This document shows, piece by piece, positions 22,598 through 32,492 of a DNA stretch of 64,000 nucleotides; the first letter of the stretch is position 1, and each line of letters opens with the position of its first letter. The notes beneath the pieces were generated by a model. It ran no database searches. It worked only from the letters and a program-made list of their open reading frames with translations, and was not told the DNA's origin. The position numbers and the translations under genes were made by a program. Origin of the DNA: Coniochaeta sp. PMI_546 (taxonomy: Eukaryota > Ascomycota > Sordariomycetes > Coniochaetales > Coniochaetaceae); contig MU271149.1 in NCBI GenBank assembly GCA_021432605.1, positions 2,294,001 through 2,358,000 on the forward strand, given 5' to 3'.

Positions 22598-24459
22598 TAA
22601 GTTAGTGCACCTATCCTCCGGACACCCCTGTCTTCCGGACACTCCAAAAATCCACACCGAAGACTTACACCACTCTATTCAACCTACTCTACCCGCACTA
22701 CTAGACCTACTACAATACAATCGCCTGCCTCACTGGGTATATCTGACTCGCTGGATTCATCTACACTATTTTCAGCCTCCCCAGCCTCCACCTGGGCCCT
22801 GTAGATGGCTTCAATATTGGCGAACTTCGAATTGGGGCTTGTTTTGACCTTCTTGCGCTTCCTACGCTTCCCAGCCTCAACCTGGGCCTCCAAGGACTTG
22901 ATCTTCTGTAGGGAGGTAGCCAATTGTATATCCTTCTCATCAATAGCTTTTTGAACCTTGTAGAATAGTTGACGTCGCGTAGTAATAGGTTGAACTCGGT
23001 GGCTTAAAACGTTCAAAGAACGCCTCAAGTCTTGCGCCTTCTTAGGAGTCGACCACACTGCTAGGGAACCTTCAAACGCGGCTTGAATTGAAGCTGCAGG
23101 ACTAGCCATTCCAGGAGTACTTGGATTGGCTGGTTCTGCAGCTGGTTTGTTAGAGTTTTCCAGTAGAAGTGGGCTGAGTAGTGGTTTAGCCATTGTCACT
23201 GGCCAAAGACCTGTCGCTTTCCACCCACTGCGTATATTCTGGCTGGTTAACCCGGCTAGGCGTGCTCTCCGATAGCAGTCAAGGAATCCACGCTTTCCAA
23301 CAGCTGTAGAATCAGTCAAATTGACTAAGGTATTGAGCTCTTTCCTATAGGCTGCCTTGAGTGACGAGAATACTGCTAAATCCAAGGGCTGTAAGACGTG
23401 GGAGGTGTGAGGAGGTAGGAAAAGTAGGCGTATATTATGCTTGAAACACAGCCACATAAACTCCGTAGTTTCGTGGCTACCGTGGCCGTCTACTATAAGG
23501 AGCCGCGGTTCTGGGGTAGCCGGTTGGGTGCCCGGGATGAAGACCCTTTCCAGCCATTCTACAGCGGTAGAATCAGTAATCCAGCCCTTTTCCGTCGCCG
23601 TAAACTGCCAGGGACCGTATGGAGCTAGGTCGAGTGGAAACCATTGCTGCTGAACTGACTGGCCTTTGAATATAACCAGTGGAGGTAGGTGCTTCCCTGT
23701 AGCCGAGATACACTCGACGAAGGAGGTCCAGGCACGTGAGCCAGGCTGTTTCCTGCGTATTGCTACCTTCTGGCGGCTCCCTAGAACCAAGCCATTGGTT
23801 CCCTGACCTTCCATTATCCCTGCCTCATCCATATTCCAGCGGTTCTCCGGCTTGACTGCCTTCATCTCTGGGATCTCGAAGAGCTTGAACCACAGCCTAA
23901 TAATATCAGTCGTAGCTCCGTTGACGCGCTTAGAATCGATAGATTTGCTCCGTTGGGTCTTAATTACCGGGTTCCTGCGTAAAAAGCCATCAATCCAGCG
24001 TTTGCCGAGTGGTGAGAGGTCTCCTTTAGTAGCTAAGATCTGGCTAACAAAGGACCTTACTTGCGCGTGGGTTGGTGGAAGGCCTAGTGCAGCCTGCGTC
24101 AATATCCACTGCGTCAAGTGGTCTTCCTGGACCTTAGAAAGGCGCTGTCGGCCAGAGAAGGCAGTAGACCAAGGTTGGGTGCCGTTGACGCGGTCATGAA
24201 GTGTAGCCCTTGGAATTCCCCAGTCGAGAGCGGCCTTCCGCAAAGACCGGCCTCTTGCGATAGCTTCAAGCGCGGAATTAACGTCATCTTCAGTATATTG
24301 CTTCATAATTGATTGATCAAACACCTAGTAAAATATCAGCTTAATTGGCCTTGTTTTGATGGAGATATTCAAGATTGAAGGTGGTGGGTGGAAAAAGCGG
24401 TGTGGATTTTTGGAGTGTCCGGAAGACAGGGGTGTCCGGAGGATAGGTGTACTAACTTA
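22598..24459 (-). mobile_element. Complete Fot1/pogo-family DNA transposon with TA duplications
   Basis: Terminal inverted repeats of about 60 bases: left 22600-22659 and right 24398-24457 match with one visible mismatch (GTGCACC versus GTACACC). Each repeat contains an internal direct duplication of TCCGGACAC. TA dinucleotides at 22598-22599 and 24458-24459 are the expected target duplication. The element is about 1.86 kb, the usual Fot1/Pot size, and contains a single uninterrupted transposase frame. Near-identical ends and an open frame point to a recent insertion. It shows no obvious RIP damage. Confidence 0.93.
22684..24303 (-). CDS. Fot1/pogo-family transposase
   Basis: 539 residues from the ATG at 24303 (MKQYTEDDVNSALEAI, the conserved family start; an in-frame ATG lies seven codons upstream). 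An N-terminal psq-type helix-turn-helix (RSLRKAALDWGIPRATLHDR) is followed by a CENP-B-type second DNA-binding domain (about 60-135). The catalytic DDE_1 domain shows WNMDEAGI, LLIVDGHGSH and HTSHVLQPLD, which carry the three acidic residues of the DDD triad. The C-terminal 120 residues are charged with a coiled-coil-like stretch and a basic RKRKKVK. It cuts and pastes its element at TA sites. All catalytic motifs are present, so it looks functional. Confidence 0.93.
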   Translation of the reverse strand, partial: KQYTEDDVNSALEAIARGRSLRKAALDWGIPRATLHDRVNGTQPWSTAFSGRQRLSKVQEDHLTQWILTQAALGLPPTHAQVRSFVSQILATKGDLSPLGKRWIDGFLRRNPVIKTQRSKSIDSKRVNGATTDIIRLWFKLFEIPEMKAVKPENRWNMDEAGIMEGQGTNGLVLGSRQKVAIRRKQPGSRAWTSFVECISATGKHLPPLVIFKGQSVQQQWFPLDLAPYGPWQFTATEKGWITDSTAVEWLERVFIPGTQPATPEPRLLIVDGHGSHETTEFMWLCFKHNIRLLFLPPHTSHVLQPLDLAVFSSLKAAYRKELNTLVNLTDSTAVGKRGFLDCYRRARLAGLTSQNIRSGWKATGLWPVTMAKPLLSPLLLENSNKPAAEPANPSTPGMASPAASIQAAFEGSLAVWSTPKKAQDLRRSLNVLSHRVQPITTRRQLFYKVQKAIDEKDIQLATSLQKIKSLEAQVEAGKRRKRKKVKTSPNSKFANIEAIYRAQVEAGEAENSVDESSESDIPSEAGDCIVVGLVVRVE

Positions 24460-25035
24460 CTCCTTGCTTCTGAGTGTGGCTGATTCCAACTAGACCTTGT
24501 AGCAGTATGAGAAAGGCTCGTTTCTATCCTTGACCACGACAAAGGCTCATCAAGGGAGAAACAGGCGCGCTGATCCTAGATTATGAGCAGGTGATATTCA
24601 TGTCAGTGTGATCTCATCGCATTTCCTGGTGCCAGTCGGGCTTCGATTGCCCAAATCGCAGGGCAAAAATGAGCACAACCAAAGCCAATGTGTGTTTGCC
24701 GTCTCTAGACCTACTCCGATAAACGTGTATCTCAGAAGTGTACGTGTTTACCAGTCTTCGAAAGGTAAATCCAGACCATGACTGATCACTGATACTCTCA
24801 GGAGGGAGTAATGCACAGTCCGATTTACACCTTCAGTTGAAATGCCTTCGCAGTATCTACACAGAGAAGAATAATTGACGTTGTGGTAAACTAATACATG
24901 TGGCGGCACCTTGAGGCAGCGCACAGCACTGGAGTCTGATTGACATGAATGTCGTCGTACCAGATCTACCATCATCGCAATATACGACGAAGAAGATGTG
25001 GGCAGCATGACGTGATATTTACTCAGCAAATACGT
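24460..25035. other. Intergenic, nothing seen
   Basis: Lies between the transposon and the adenylate-kinase gene end. Only short frames are present, without domains. Confidence 0.5.
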
Positions 25036-26480
25036 TCATGACCGCCAATATTCCTCTCCATGCTGCGTCTCTTCATTCGTGGCTACGTCCGCCAATGATG
25101 CCTTCCACTCATTGACGAAAGAGAGCTTCAACCTCGCCTATAGAACCATTGCAGTCGATCTAGCTCCTCTGTTAGTTCACACATATTCGCCTGAAATTTC
25201 GCGGATTCCTTGCCTTGTACGTCTTCGGGGCGGATAGACGCTCCCACACTGGCTTGTCACTCTCAGAGAACTTGTTAATCCTATCCCTGAGTCTTGCGGC
25301 ATCGTCATCCTCTCGTTTTGAAGTTTGGGCGCGGAAAGTCAGTCGACCAAGCATATTGTTCTCATCGCAGTCCATGATGAAAGTTGAATACGTGTCTTTC
25401 ACCTAGTGCCGGTCAAAAAAAAACTCGTCGGGAAAGAAAAGAGGATAAAGGCATACCTCTTGTTCAAAGGCATCGAGATGTTGCTCGCTTCTGGGGAAGC
25501 CATCGAGAAGGATCGCGCATCTGCCCCTTGTCTGCGCGCTGTCGAGCTCGCGAGCGAGCGGCTTCATGACCAAGGCCGGTGGAACGACAACCCTCTTCGC
25601 GATACTCTTGCTGATGAACTCCTTGAAATGAGACTTCTCGTCTGCCTGCTCACGTCGCAGCAAGTCTCCGATGGAGATATGAGCGAGCTCATACTTCACC
25701 GCAGCTCTGGCGCACTGGGTCCCCTTGCCGACACCAGGCCCACCGACGACAAGAATGAAGGAAGCTCGACGTGACCTCCTGCGCGATTCGAAGACGTCCC
25801 ACTTGCGCACGACTTCATCCGCTATGCCCTTGAGGTAGTCATCCGTAATCGCATCGAGAACCTCGGGCCCTCGAAAGTCACGCAGCTGGAGTTCGGGGTG
25901 CCGGGTACTGGGCTCGAGGTCGGGATACACACAAGTGTAGCGGAAAAGCCTGCTGTAAAAGATCGAGCTCATCGATCTGGTGAACGACAACGGAGACATG
26001 GCTCTTATGCAGTTCGTACTCGTTCCAGAGGTCCTCAACCCGGTCTGCAAGGGGGTTTCCGGCGTTTCTGAGGAGACAAGCAATGAAGTCTAGACCCAAC
26101 TCCTCTCGTTCGCGCTTCTGGTCATTCTCTCGTTAGACACGCGCACCGTCCATCGGCTCTTGGGAATAGACGATTACCTGCACTGACGCCATCCGACGGT
26201 GTTACGTCTCCGGCAATAGTTTCGGGAGCATCGTGGACCAAAACCATCTCTATAACTCTCGCTCGGTCGATTTAATTTGCCTACCAGACATTGTTAGCTA
26301 CGGAAGAAGTGCTGGTACGCTCATTGCCCGTCTTAGCCTTACCCAGGGGTACGTCAAGCAGATCATGGCCATTTGATACATGTGGTCGGCGACACTCTCC
26401 GGGTCTGGAACCCCCCGTTTAACCCATCCTCGGCGCGGGAGGTTCTTCAGAGCTCCGATTGTTGTGAGGAACCCATCCAT
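25036..26480 (-). pseudogene. HD-domain phosphohydrolase fused to adenylate kinase, apparently damaged
   Basis: The 5' part encodes an HDDC2/YfbR-type HD domain (5'-deoxynucleotidase family): GALKNLPRRGWVKRGV, PESVADHMYQMA, then VLVHDAPETIAGDVTPSDG with the HD pair, then DLWNEYE. The frame then runs into DFRGPEVLDAI and an adenylate/UMP-kinase domain: P-loop GGPGVGKGTQ, AMP-site IGDLLRREQ, LLDGFPRSEQ, and lid/C-terminal TSKREDDDAARLRDR. A 54-base intron (GTATGC...CACTAG, about 25406-25459) joins the last two cleanly; a possible further intron leads to a stop at 25036. In the HD half, a TAA sits two codons before IDRARVIEM (near 26266), one exon junction near 26140 does not keep frame, and the frame changes near 25950 (a TTTT run or a 43-base intron). 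The kinase half looks intact. Either a recently damaged gene or one with unusual splicing. Confidence 0.55.
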
Positions 26481-27637
26481 GATGGCTTATCCGCTCGATA
26501 TCTCATCTGAAGATGGGAAGGCTCAGGAGCATGCGATGCGAGGGTCAGAGTACGTTGAGGAGCAAATGCAAGCAGGCCGGCCTGAGCCTATCACCAAAGG
26601 CAGGCAAGGCATCAATACATCGCTGCCCCGCCCTTGTGTAGATGATCTCAAGCCTTTCCATTTCCGGGCCAGTTGAAAAAAGGTTGGGGGAATTGTTTCT
26701 TGCCGGGGAATTTAAACTTCAAGTGACAAGTATGTAGGCTCGCAAGTCATCTTACTCCCATAGAAAGTGTAGGTATGGTAGAATACATGTCGCGGACGAT
26801 GGGTTTCCACCAGACATCGAAGGATTACTGCCACGTCCTCGCTCCGATAGTACCTAGTCCGCCCTGAACATCTTGTTCAGTGTAATAAGGATAGTAGCAT
26901 CTTGGACGAGACCATGCCCTAGAACACTCCGGTTTCCGATTTGTCCTTGGACAGCTTGGTTAACTCCCTTCCCATCCTGCGAGGTCCTACTGGGCTTCTT
27001 GGATGCCTGCTTTTGGAGACTACGAACGCAGCCAAGGCTGCTCAGCAATGCGGACGGTTAGAGAGACGCCAGACAGCGCAACGCTCGAGCATTCACGTTA
27101 CAGAGGCTGCTCCGGTCCAGATACTGGTGTAGACTCGATCATCGTCGCCAAGCAATAACTGACACGTTCTCATATCCATGCCGCACCAGTTGCAGCGCAG
27201 TGGTCAGGCCCCAACCGACACTGGCAATCATCAGTAAGTGGTCCTCCATGAGTTGTGACACTTGCAGTATCTCACTCACCTGAAGACAAGGATCTTGGGC
27301 TCAACCCTCATATTTACAAGTCTTGAGCGGATTAAGTCTTAGCCACATTATCAACAAAATGTTAGGAGTTCTCTCGACCGCGTGGTGGACGGGTGTCAGG
27401 ACTTTAGGCTCAGAGCCAGGTCTATATCAAAGAGGTTGGATGACTATTGATGGCTTATTCGAGTCCTATACTTGATACGGATGGTACTCCATAATGTCCT
27501 CCAATGATGACAGGTGTGTCACTGCCCCTGTAAAGTCCTCGACGTCATGGCTGGGTGCTGAATTGATTCATGAGATCTGACCGAGTCATTACCAACAAAC
27601 TAACCATGACAGAAAATCATCAGGTGGCAGACACGTT
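26481..27637. other. Intergenic, nothing seen
   Basis: Contains only short unrelated frames. The left part is the upstream region of the HD/kinase gene and the right part is 3' to the esterase. No RNA gene or repeat recognised. Confidence 0.5.
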
Positions 27638-29263
27638 CTATCTACAAGAGAAGCTGTCCGGCTTCTTCTCATCCCCAGTCCCGTCATAAGTCTGCTTCTT
27701 GGGATAAGGACACAGCGGCCTCTGCCTCAGCACGCCGGAACTGGGGTCATTGGACCTAGTCCACGTCGTGGCGATGATCTCATCGATCACCTTTCCCTTC
27801 TCGACCCAGTCCATCACGGCAAGGAAAGCGTCGTGCCGGGCGTCCTCGAACCCGGGAGTCGAGTACACGTCCGTCCCCAGCGTGCCGGCGGCGTTGGCCC
27901 CGGCAAAGTACCACGGGGCGTCCTCGGCCGTGCCCGTCACGTGCTGCATCCCCGGCACCTCGAAGTAGCGGAACCAGTCGAGCAGGGCCGCGTGTCCGCC
28001 CAGCGCGGCGGCGGTCTTGTTGTAGAATACCCCGGCGCTGCCGAAGGGGATCAGGGCGTCGGCCTGGCCGTGGTACATGAAGATCTTGCCGCCGCGGTCG
28101 CGGAAGGCGGCCATGTCGGCGTAGGCGTCCGCGTCGCAGTTTCCGGGGTCGGCGGCGTCGGCCTCCCAGACTATGCTGTCGCGGTACGTCGTCCAGGACC
28201 AGGTGGGGTCGCCGAGGAGGAAGTTCTGGATGTAGCCGTCGCCGAAGCTCGAGGGTGCGTCGCCGGATAGGAGAAAGGCCCACTGGGACTCAGAGCTGAG
28301 TCCCAGTCCTGGAAAGGCAAATTTGCCGTCAGCGATGTAGGGCGAGTGGATCTTCTGCACCGTCTCAATCTGGGCTGGGGTTAGGCAGGAAGTGGTGTCG
28401 GCCTTGTCGGCCGAGCAGGCTAGAGTCGAGTAGTCGAAGTTACACAGGTCCGGACGCGTGATGATTCCATCAGTCAGACCGTCGACGCCGTCGCACTGCC
28501 GCAGGACCTCTCTCTCGAGAACAGGGAAGAGAGACGGCGGGACGCGGTTCGGTGCGTCCGCGGGCAGATTGTAGGTCGCTACCTTTGTTGTCCAGGTTTG
28601 CAGGTGGCTCGTCCACCATGCGGGCGCGCCGATGACCATACCGTCGAAACTATCCGGTGAGATCTGCGCCTCCTTGAGACCCTGCCGCCCGCCGGTAGAG
28701 CCGCCCATGTAGTACGAGTACTTGATCTCGGAGTTGTAGTACGCCTCTGCTATCTTCTTGCCTAGCTCGACCGAGCCGTGCATGGCGCGGTAGCCGAAGT
28801 CTTTCTGCGTCTCGGGATTGTGGAGCGCCCAGGTGTTGTCGCCCAAGGTCGAATTGTGGCCGGTGTCAGTCGACACGACAGCGTGCCCGTAGCGGACGCC
28901 CTGGGCCATGTCCAGCCAGTTGATCCCGCCTCCGAACCCGCCGTTGCCGACGGCGAGGAACCGGGAGTTCCAGGACGCCGGAAGAAACACGCCGAACCTG
29001 TAGGATGATTCGGGGGACGAGGTGACCTTGACAGTGACGGCGCATAAAGATGGTAGATTTGTCGGGTTCGTCGGGTACAGCAGATTCAGCGCCCCCTCGC
29101 CATACGTGCCGCCATTTTCGACCTTGACGGCAGAGAAGACCGAGGCTGAGGAGCCCAAGATCCTGCTGAAGGTGTCCACAGAGCAGGCCGCATTGCAACT
29201 TGCGTTCCCAGACTGGAAGGAGAGGGCACCGAACAGGAGAGAGGTCGCCGTTTCTGCCTTCAT
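27638..29263 (-). CDS. Tannase/feruloyl-esterase family hydrolase
   Basis: Intronless, 541 residues, with a weak secretion-type N terminus leading to NASCNAACSVD. The family's oxyanion and fold motifs are present: NGGFGGGINW, STDTGHNS, ALHNPE, FGYRAMH and GGSTGGRQG (Ser about 189), then HGQADALIPF (Asp about 402) and GMQHVTG (His about 441). A CDGVDGLTDGII calcium-binding-like segment is typical of this fold. Known family members hold their active site with a disulfide between the residues next to Ser and His (CS-D-HC motif). Here those positions are Gly188 and Val442, so both cysteines are missing together. The likely role is extracellular hydrolysis of aromatic esters such as feruloyl or galloyl esters; substrate uncertain because of the altered active site. 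Confidence 0.88.
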   Translation of the reverse strand: MKAETATSLLFGALSFQSGNASCNAACSVDTFSRILGSSASVFSAVKVENGGTYGEGALNLLYPTNPTNLPSLCAVTVKVTSSPESSYRFGVFLPASWNSRFLAVGNGGFGGGINWLDMAQGVRYGHAVVSTDTGHNSTLGDNTWALHNPETQKDFGYRAMHGSVELGKKIAEAYYNSEIKYSYYMGGSTGGRQGLKEAQISPDSFDGMVIGAPAWWTSHLQTWTTKVATYNLPADAPNRVPPSLFPVLEREVLRQCDGVDGLTDGIITRPDLCNFDYSTLACSADKADTTSCLTPAQIETVQKIHSPYIADGKFAFPGLGLSSESQWAFLLSGDAPSSFGDGYIQNFLLGDPTWSWTTYRDSIVWEADAADPGNCDADAYADMAAFRDRGGKIFMYHGQADALIPFGSAGVFYNKTAAALGGHAALLDWFRYFEVPGMQHVTGTAEDAPWYFAGANAAGTLGTDVYSTPGFEDARHDAFLAVMDWVEKGKVIDEIIATTWTRSNDPSSGVLRQRPLCPYPKKQTYDGTGDEKKPDSFSCR

Positions 29264-30328
29264 AGTGTTAGGTTTTGGCTAGCCACAGGGTGCTTCGCGG
29301 GTAGATGAGACTCACCAAGGCAGAGAAGCCCATACTCGGCAGTTTTCTATATATTGCCTGATTACGGTGTATGCTTCAATGCTACCCCGAGACGATGACG
29401 CTGGCACCTTCGTTAGGAGGGGGCTTGGTCTATAAACTTCGGCTTATAGGGACGGGAATCACGCTTGATGTGGTGCAAAGGCTGTAATGCCGGCAATGCA
29501 ACCTATGATATACCTGTAGCTATATGTGGTGCAGGAAGACTTGGTGAAGGTTTCCACCAACGCAACATTCAAGAGGGGAAGTTTTGGGGTCATTGCCCCC
29601 ATGGGACGGCATTATAGCTTGTCGCCAGGGTAGTTGTTGTGGGAAGTGGTCGGCAGTTTCTCCATGGCATCGTCAACCGCACTAGAGGATCAGACTAGCA
29701 CAATCAACCCGGATGGTCTTGGTTCCTCGTCTCCGCTTTCGGGTGTCCGCTGATGCGTCACAGTTTGAACTCCATGTTGTGGTTCTATACGTCCTTGAGA
29801 GTGGACGTGCGGTCTACTTTGGGCTTACGAGTATACGAATCCTGGAGCTAGACCTCATCGAACGCTGCACTGAGTTCCATGGGGCTCTTTGGAAGGGTCA
29901 TCCAGAATGGTTTGTATCCTTCCAGAGCCGAGACGGGAAGAATGTTTTCTTGGACGGAGCAGAGTCCGCACTAGACGGAACAAAGCATCTACACTCGTGC
30001 GGGGGATGTGAAGTTGGAGAGCTCCCCGCATCGACTCCATTTTTCGGGCATTGTTCTGGACTGCTGTCGCCGGGATAGACGCAGAGGACCTTCAACCTTC
30101 TCCTCATGATAGTGGATACAACCGTCCCAAGGTCTACGCGACAGTGAGGTCATCAAGGGGTATGAACGGGGCGAGTTTCCGTCTCTGAATAGCATCCCAG
30201 TCATGGTCGCACAGACTATCTGGAACTGTTGGCACGATGCGGCTTCAATGGCTGAATCGCGAAAGAACAAATGCCAAGCAAACGAAACAAAGCAGCGTGG
30301 AAGGCCCCGCTGCCCGTCGGGATGCACT
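29264..30328. other. Intergenic, nothing recognised
   Basis: Includes the upstream region of the esterase. A 121-codon frame at 29713-30078 (plus) has no domain and competes with frames on the other strand, so I do not call it. Confidence 0.45.
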
Positions 30329-31956
30329 CTAGCGCTTATGTTTCTTGGTTGAATCGCGTTTCTTGTGTTGCTGGGATTTTGATGGGGGGCTGTTTGATGC
30401 CCTGTTTCGCTTCGAAGTAGTCCGGTCCTGTGCACTGAAGCTAGACGTGACGCTCGTAGAGAAGCTCATGGCCGGTTCGGGACCAAGCGACGTGGACTCC
30501 TGGCTGGGCTCTTCATCCACTGCATCAAGATATTGGAGAGCAGCAGGTGCCTCGTCAAGGTCCTGATGTGCGGCGTGATTTTCAGTGCCGGCAGCAGCAT
30601 AGTCTTCACAACCTTCGAGTTCGACACCAGTAGATTCTACATATTGCAGCGTCTCGGTAACTATGATGTCCGCTTCCGGTGGTGCCCCTGTCCCAGGCTG
30701 GCGCGCTCTTGTATTGGCCGCTTGGATGAATAGGTCGCGGTGGCCTTGTGCTACATCTCTAGCGTTGCGGAATGCCGTCGCTCCTTGAACGAATGTCTCG
30801 CGACTATCCGTCATAGCGAAGGCTCTGAGCGTCGTCATGTGATACTCGGGCCGCCCCCCCGGCGCGGTTGGCGCCGTGACGTGGTGCGTGTACAGCTGGA
30901 GCGTGCCTGTGCCGGCGTGGTAGGTCGAGCTGTAGCTGTAGGCATTGCCGTCGAATCCAGGCTCCTCATCGCCGTAGTTCTGTAGGGCGTGCATCGCACG
31001 CGCTCCGATTGCTCCGTCTAGACCAGCTTGCCGTTTCGCGACGTCCGCCCCTCCCCATGGAGCTTTGGCCTCGAGGAAGAAGTTCGGCGCTGCTGGGCGC
31101 CTAGTCGCGTTTGTGTCCGAAGGTATGATTAGACTGTTCAGGTCTTCTGTCACTGCTGCGTCGATATCGCTTAGATATGCCCCGTCGTAGAAGTCCGGCT
31201 TCGCATCAACCGTAGCACCATCAGTGACAGATTCCATGTTGTTGAAAAGGACGTCCCCACTGTTGGCTATATCTGTGCTGCCGCTTATGACTGGGATTAT
31301 CTTGCGCATAACATCGCCTTCGGAACCTAGATGATCGTGTTCGTCCTGGAAGTGTTCAAATGCGCCGTCGGAGAACTTGGATGGTGAGAGTGATGGCCTT
31401 GGTTGATGCAAGTCTACGGTGTTACCCGGCTTCGATTTCCGGCTGTGCAGGTAGACGTTGTTGTTATTGAGATGCTGCTCGAATGCCTTGTCATATGCCG
31501 ACGACCTCCTGGTTGTAGTAGTAGTCGGTCTTGTGGACTGTGTCGACTTGCTTGGGCGGCTCGAAGACGCGGAGCTGCTGGCAGCCATGATTCGCTCAAC
31601 TCCTTTCGGTTCGGAATACTAGGCCAATAGGTCAACAGCTGTTCTATAGAAGTATCATATGGCAGTCATACCCCTCGAAGATGGCGAAGATCTGGGCCGC
31701 CGTGTCGTGCGAACCGGACGCGGTCAGTCGTGTGTACCGCAGGTGCCGCCGGTCCTGGGGCCGTCTGAGCGCTGTTTCGCCGGTCGAGTTCTCGCAGTGC
31801 ACGACGCGTGAGCGGGACTCTAGAGAGGCCGTCCCAGAACTCTGGCGGAAAGTTGCGGTAGTGAGGTTTGTCTGTCGACTTGGTCTTCTTGCTGGGACGG
31901 CGGTCTTGCGAGAGGTCGTCTGCGCGCGGTCTCTTTCGAAGCTGCGATGTCGCCAT
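30329..31956 (-). CDS. DUF7924-like fungal protein (possible PD-(D/E)XK fold)
   Basis: Two exons, 31672-31956 and 30329-31618, with a 53-base intron (GTATGA...GCCTAG) that joins HLRG to YSEPKG; 524 residues. The basic N terminus (RKRPRADD, RRPSKKTKS) suggests nuclear location. A Ser/Thr-rich linker follows, then a conserved core with PNFFLEAKAPWG, RQAGLDGAIGARAMHALQ, YHAGTGTLQLYTHHV and TFVQGATAFRNARD. This core matches the fungal family I know as DUF7924. The D...FLEAK pattern is reminiscent of PD-(D/E)XK nuclease-fold proteins, but activity is unproven. The tail is disordered and ends in Lys/Arg-rich KKRDSTKKHKR. It is transcribed divergently from a CK1-type kinase, with start codons about 540 bases apart. 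Function unknown. Confidence 0.75.
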
Positions 31957-32492
31957 GGGCAGCCACCTTCGAGGGTTTTGATCGAGGGGAATTCGGCGTG
32001 GATATTCAGGCCGCGCTTCGTTGCGGCCAGGTCTGAGCTGGCTGCTGCAGAAGACTGCTCAGATGGTGTGCAAGTCATGAGGATGATTGGCGCGGACCGC
32101 GTCGTTGCCTGGGACGAGGCTTGACGTTGGTCGGAGCCAGAGCGCGTCGCGATTTTGAGTGGAAGATGGCAGCCAACGACCACTGCACTGGAGTAGCATC
32201 AGGCGCCTTGCAGCGGGGATATGGCGCAGGTTGCGGGGTAGGTCGCGCATCAGCCACCATGGCCAGGGCCATGGCCACTCAGACCAGCCTGGCAAGGACG
32301 CTGAGTTAGGTGATGTGAGTACCTGCTGAACATTAGGCAAAGAGTAGAGTAAGAGCACTTCATTGCAGGTGTCCAATCTTGCTGAGACGACGATGATGAT
32401 GGCGATACGATCGAGATTCTTATTTCGTCCGATTTCTTGATTTCTTGATCCCGAGATGCCGTGATTTCGTGGTTCCAACCGCCATTCCAGAA
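31957..32492. promoter_or_regulatory. Divergent intergenic region between DUF7924-like and CK1 genes
   Basis: A 536-base gap between two start codons on opposite strands, so it must hold both promoters. I see no clear TATA box. Overlapping minus frames across it look like leader sequence. Confidence 0.45.

Noticed and set aside
29713-30078. 121-codon plus-strand frame
   Set aside because: No domain, no leader signals, and open frames on the opposite strand over the same bases.
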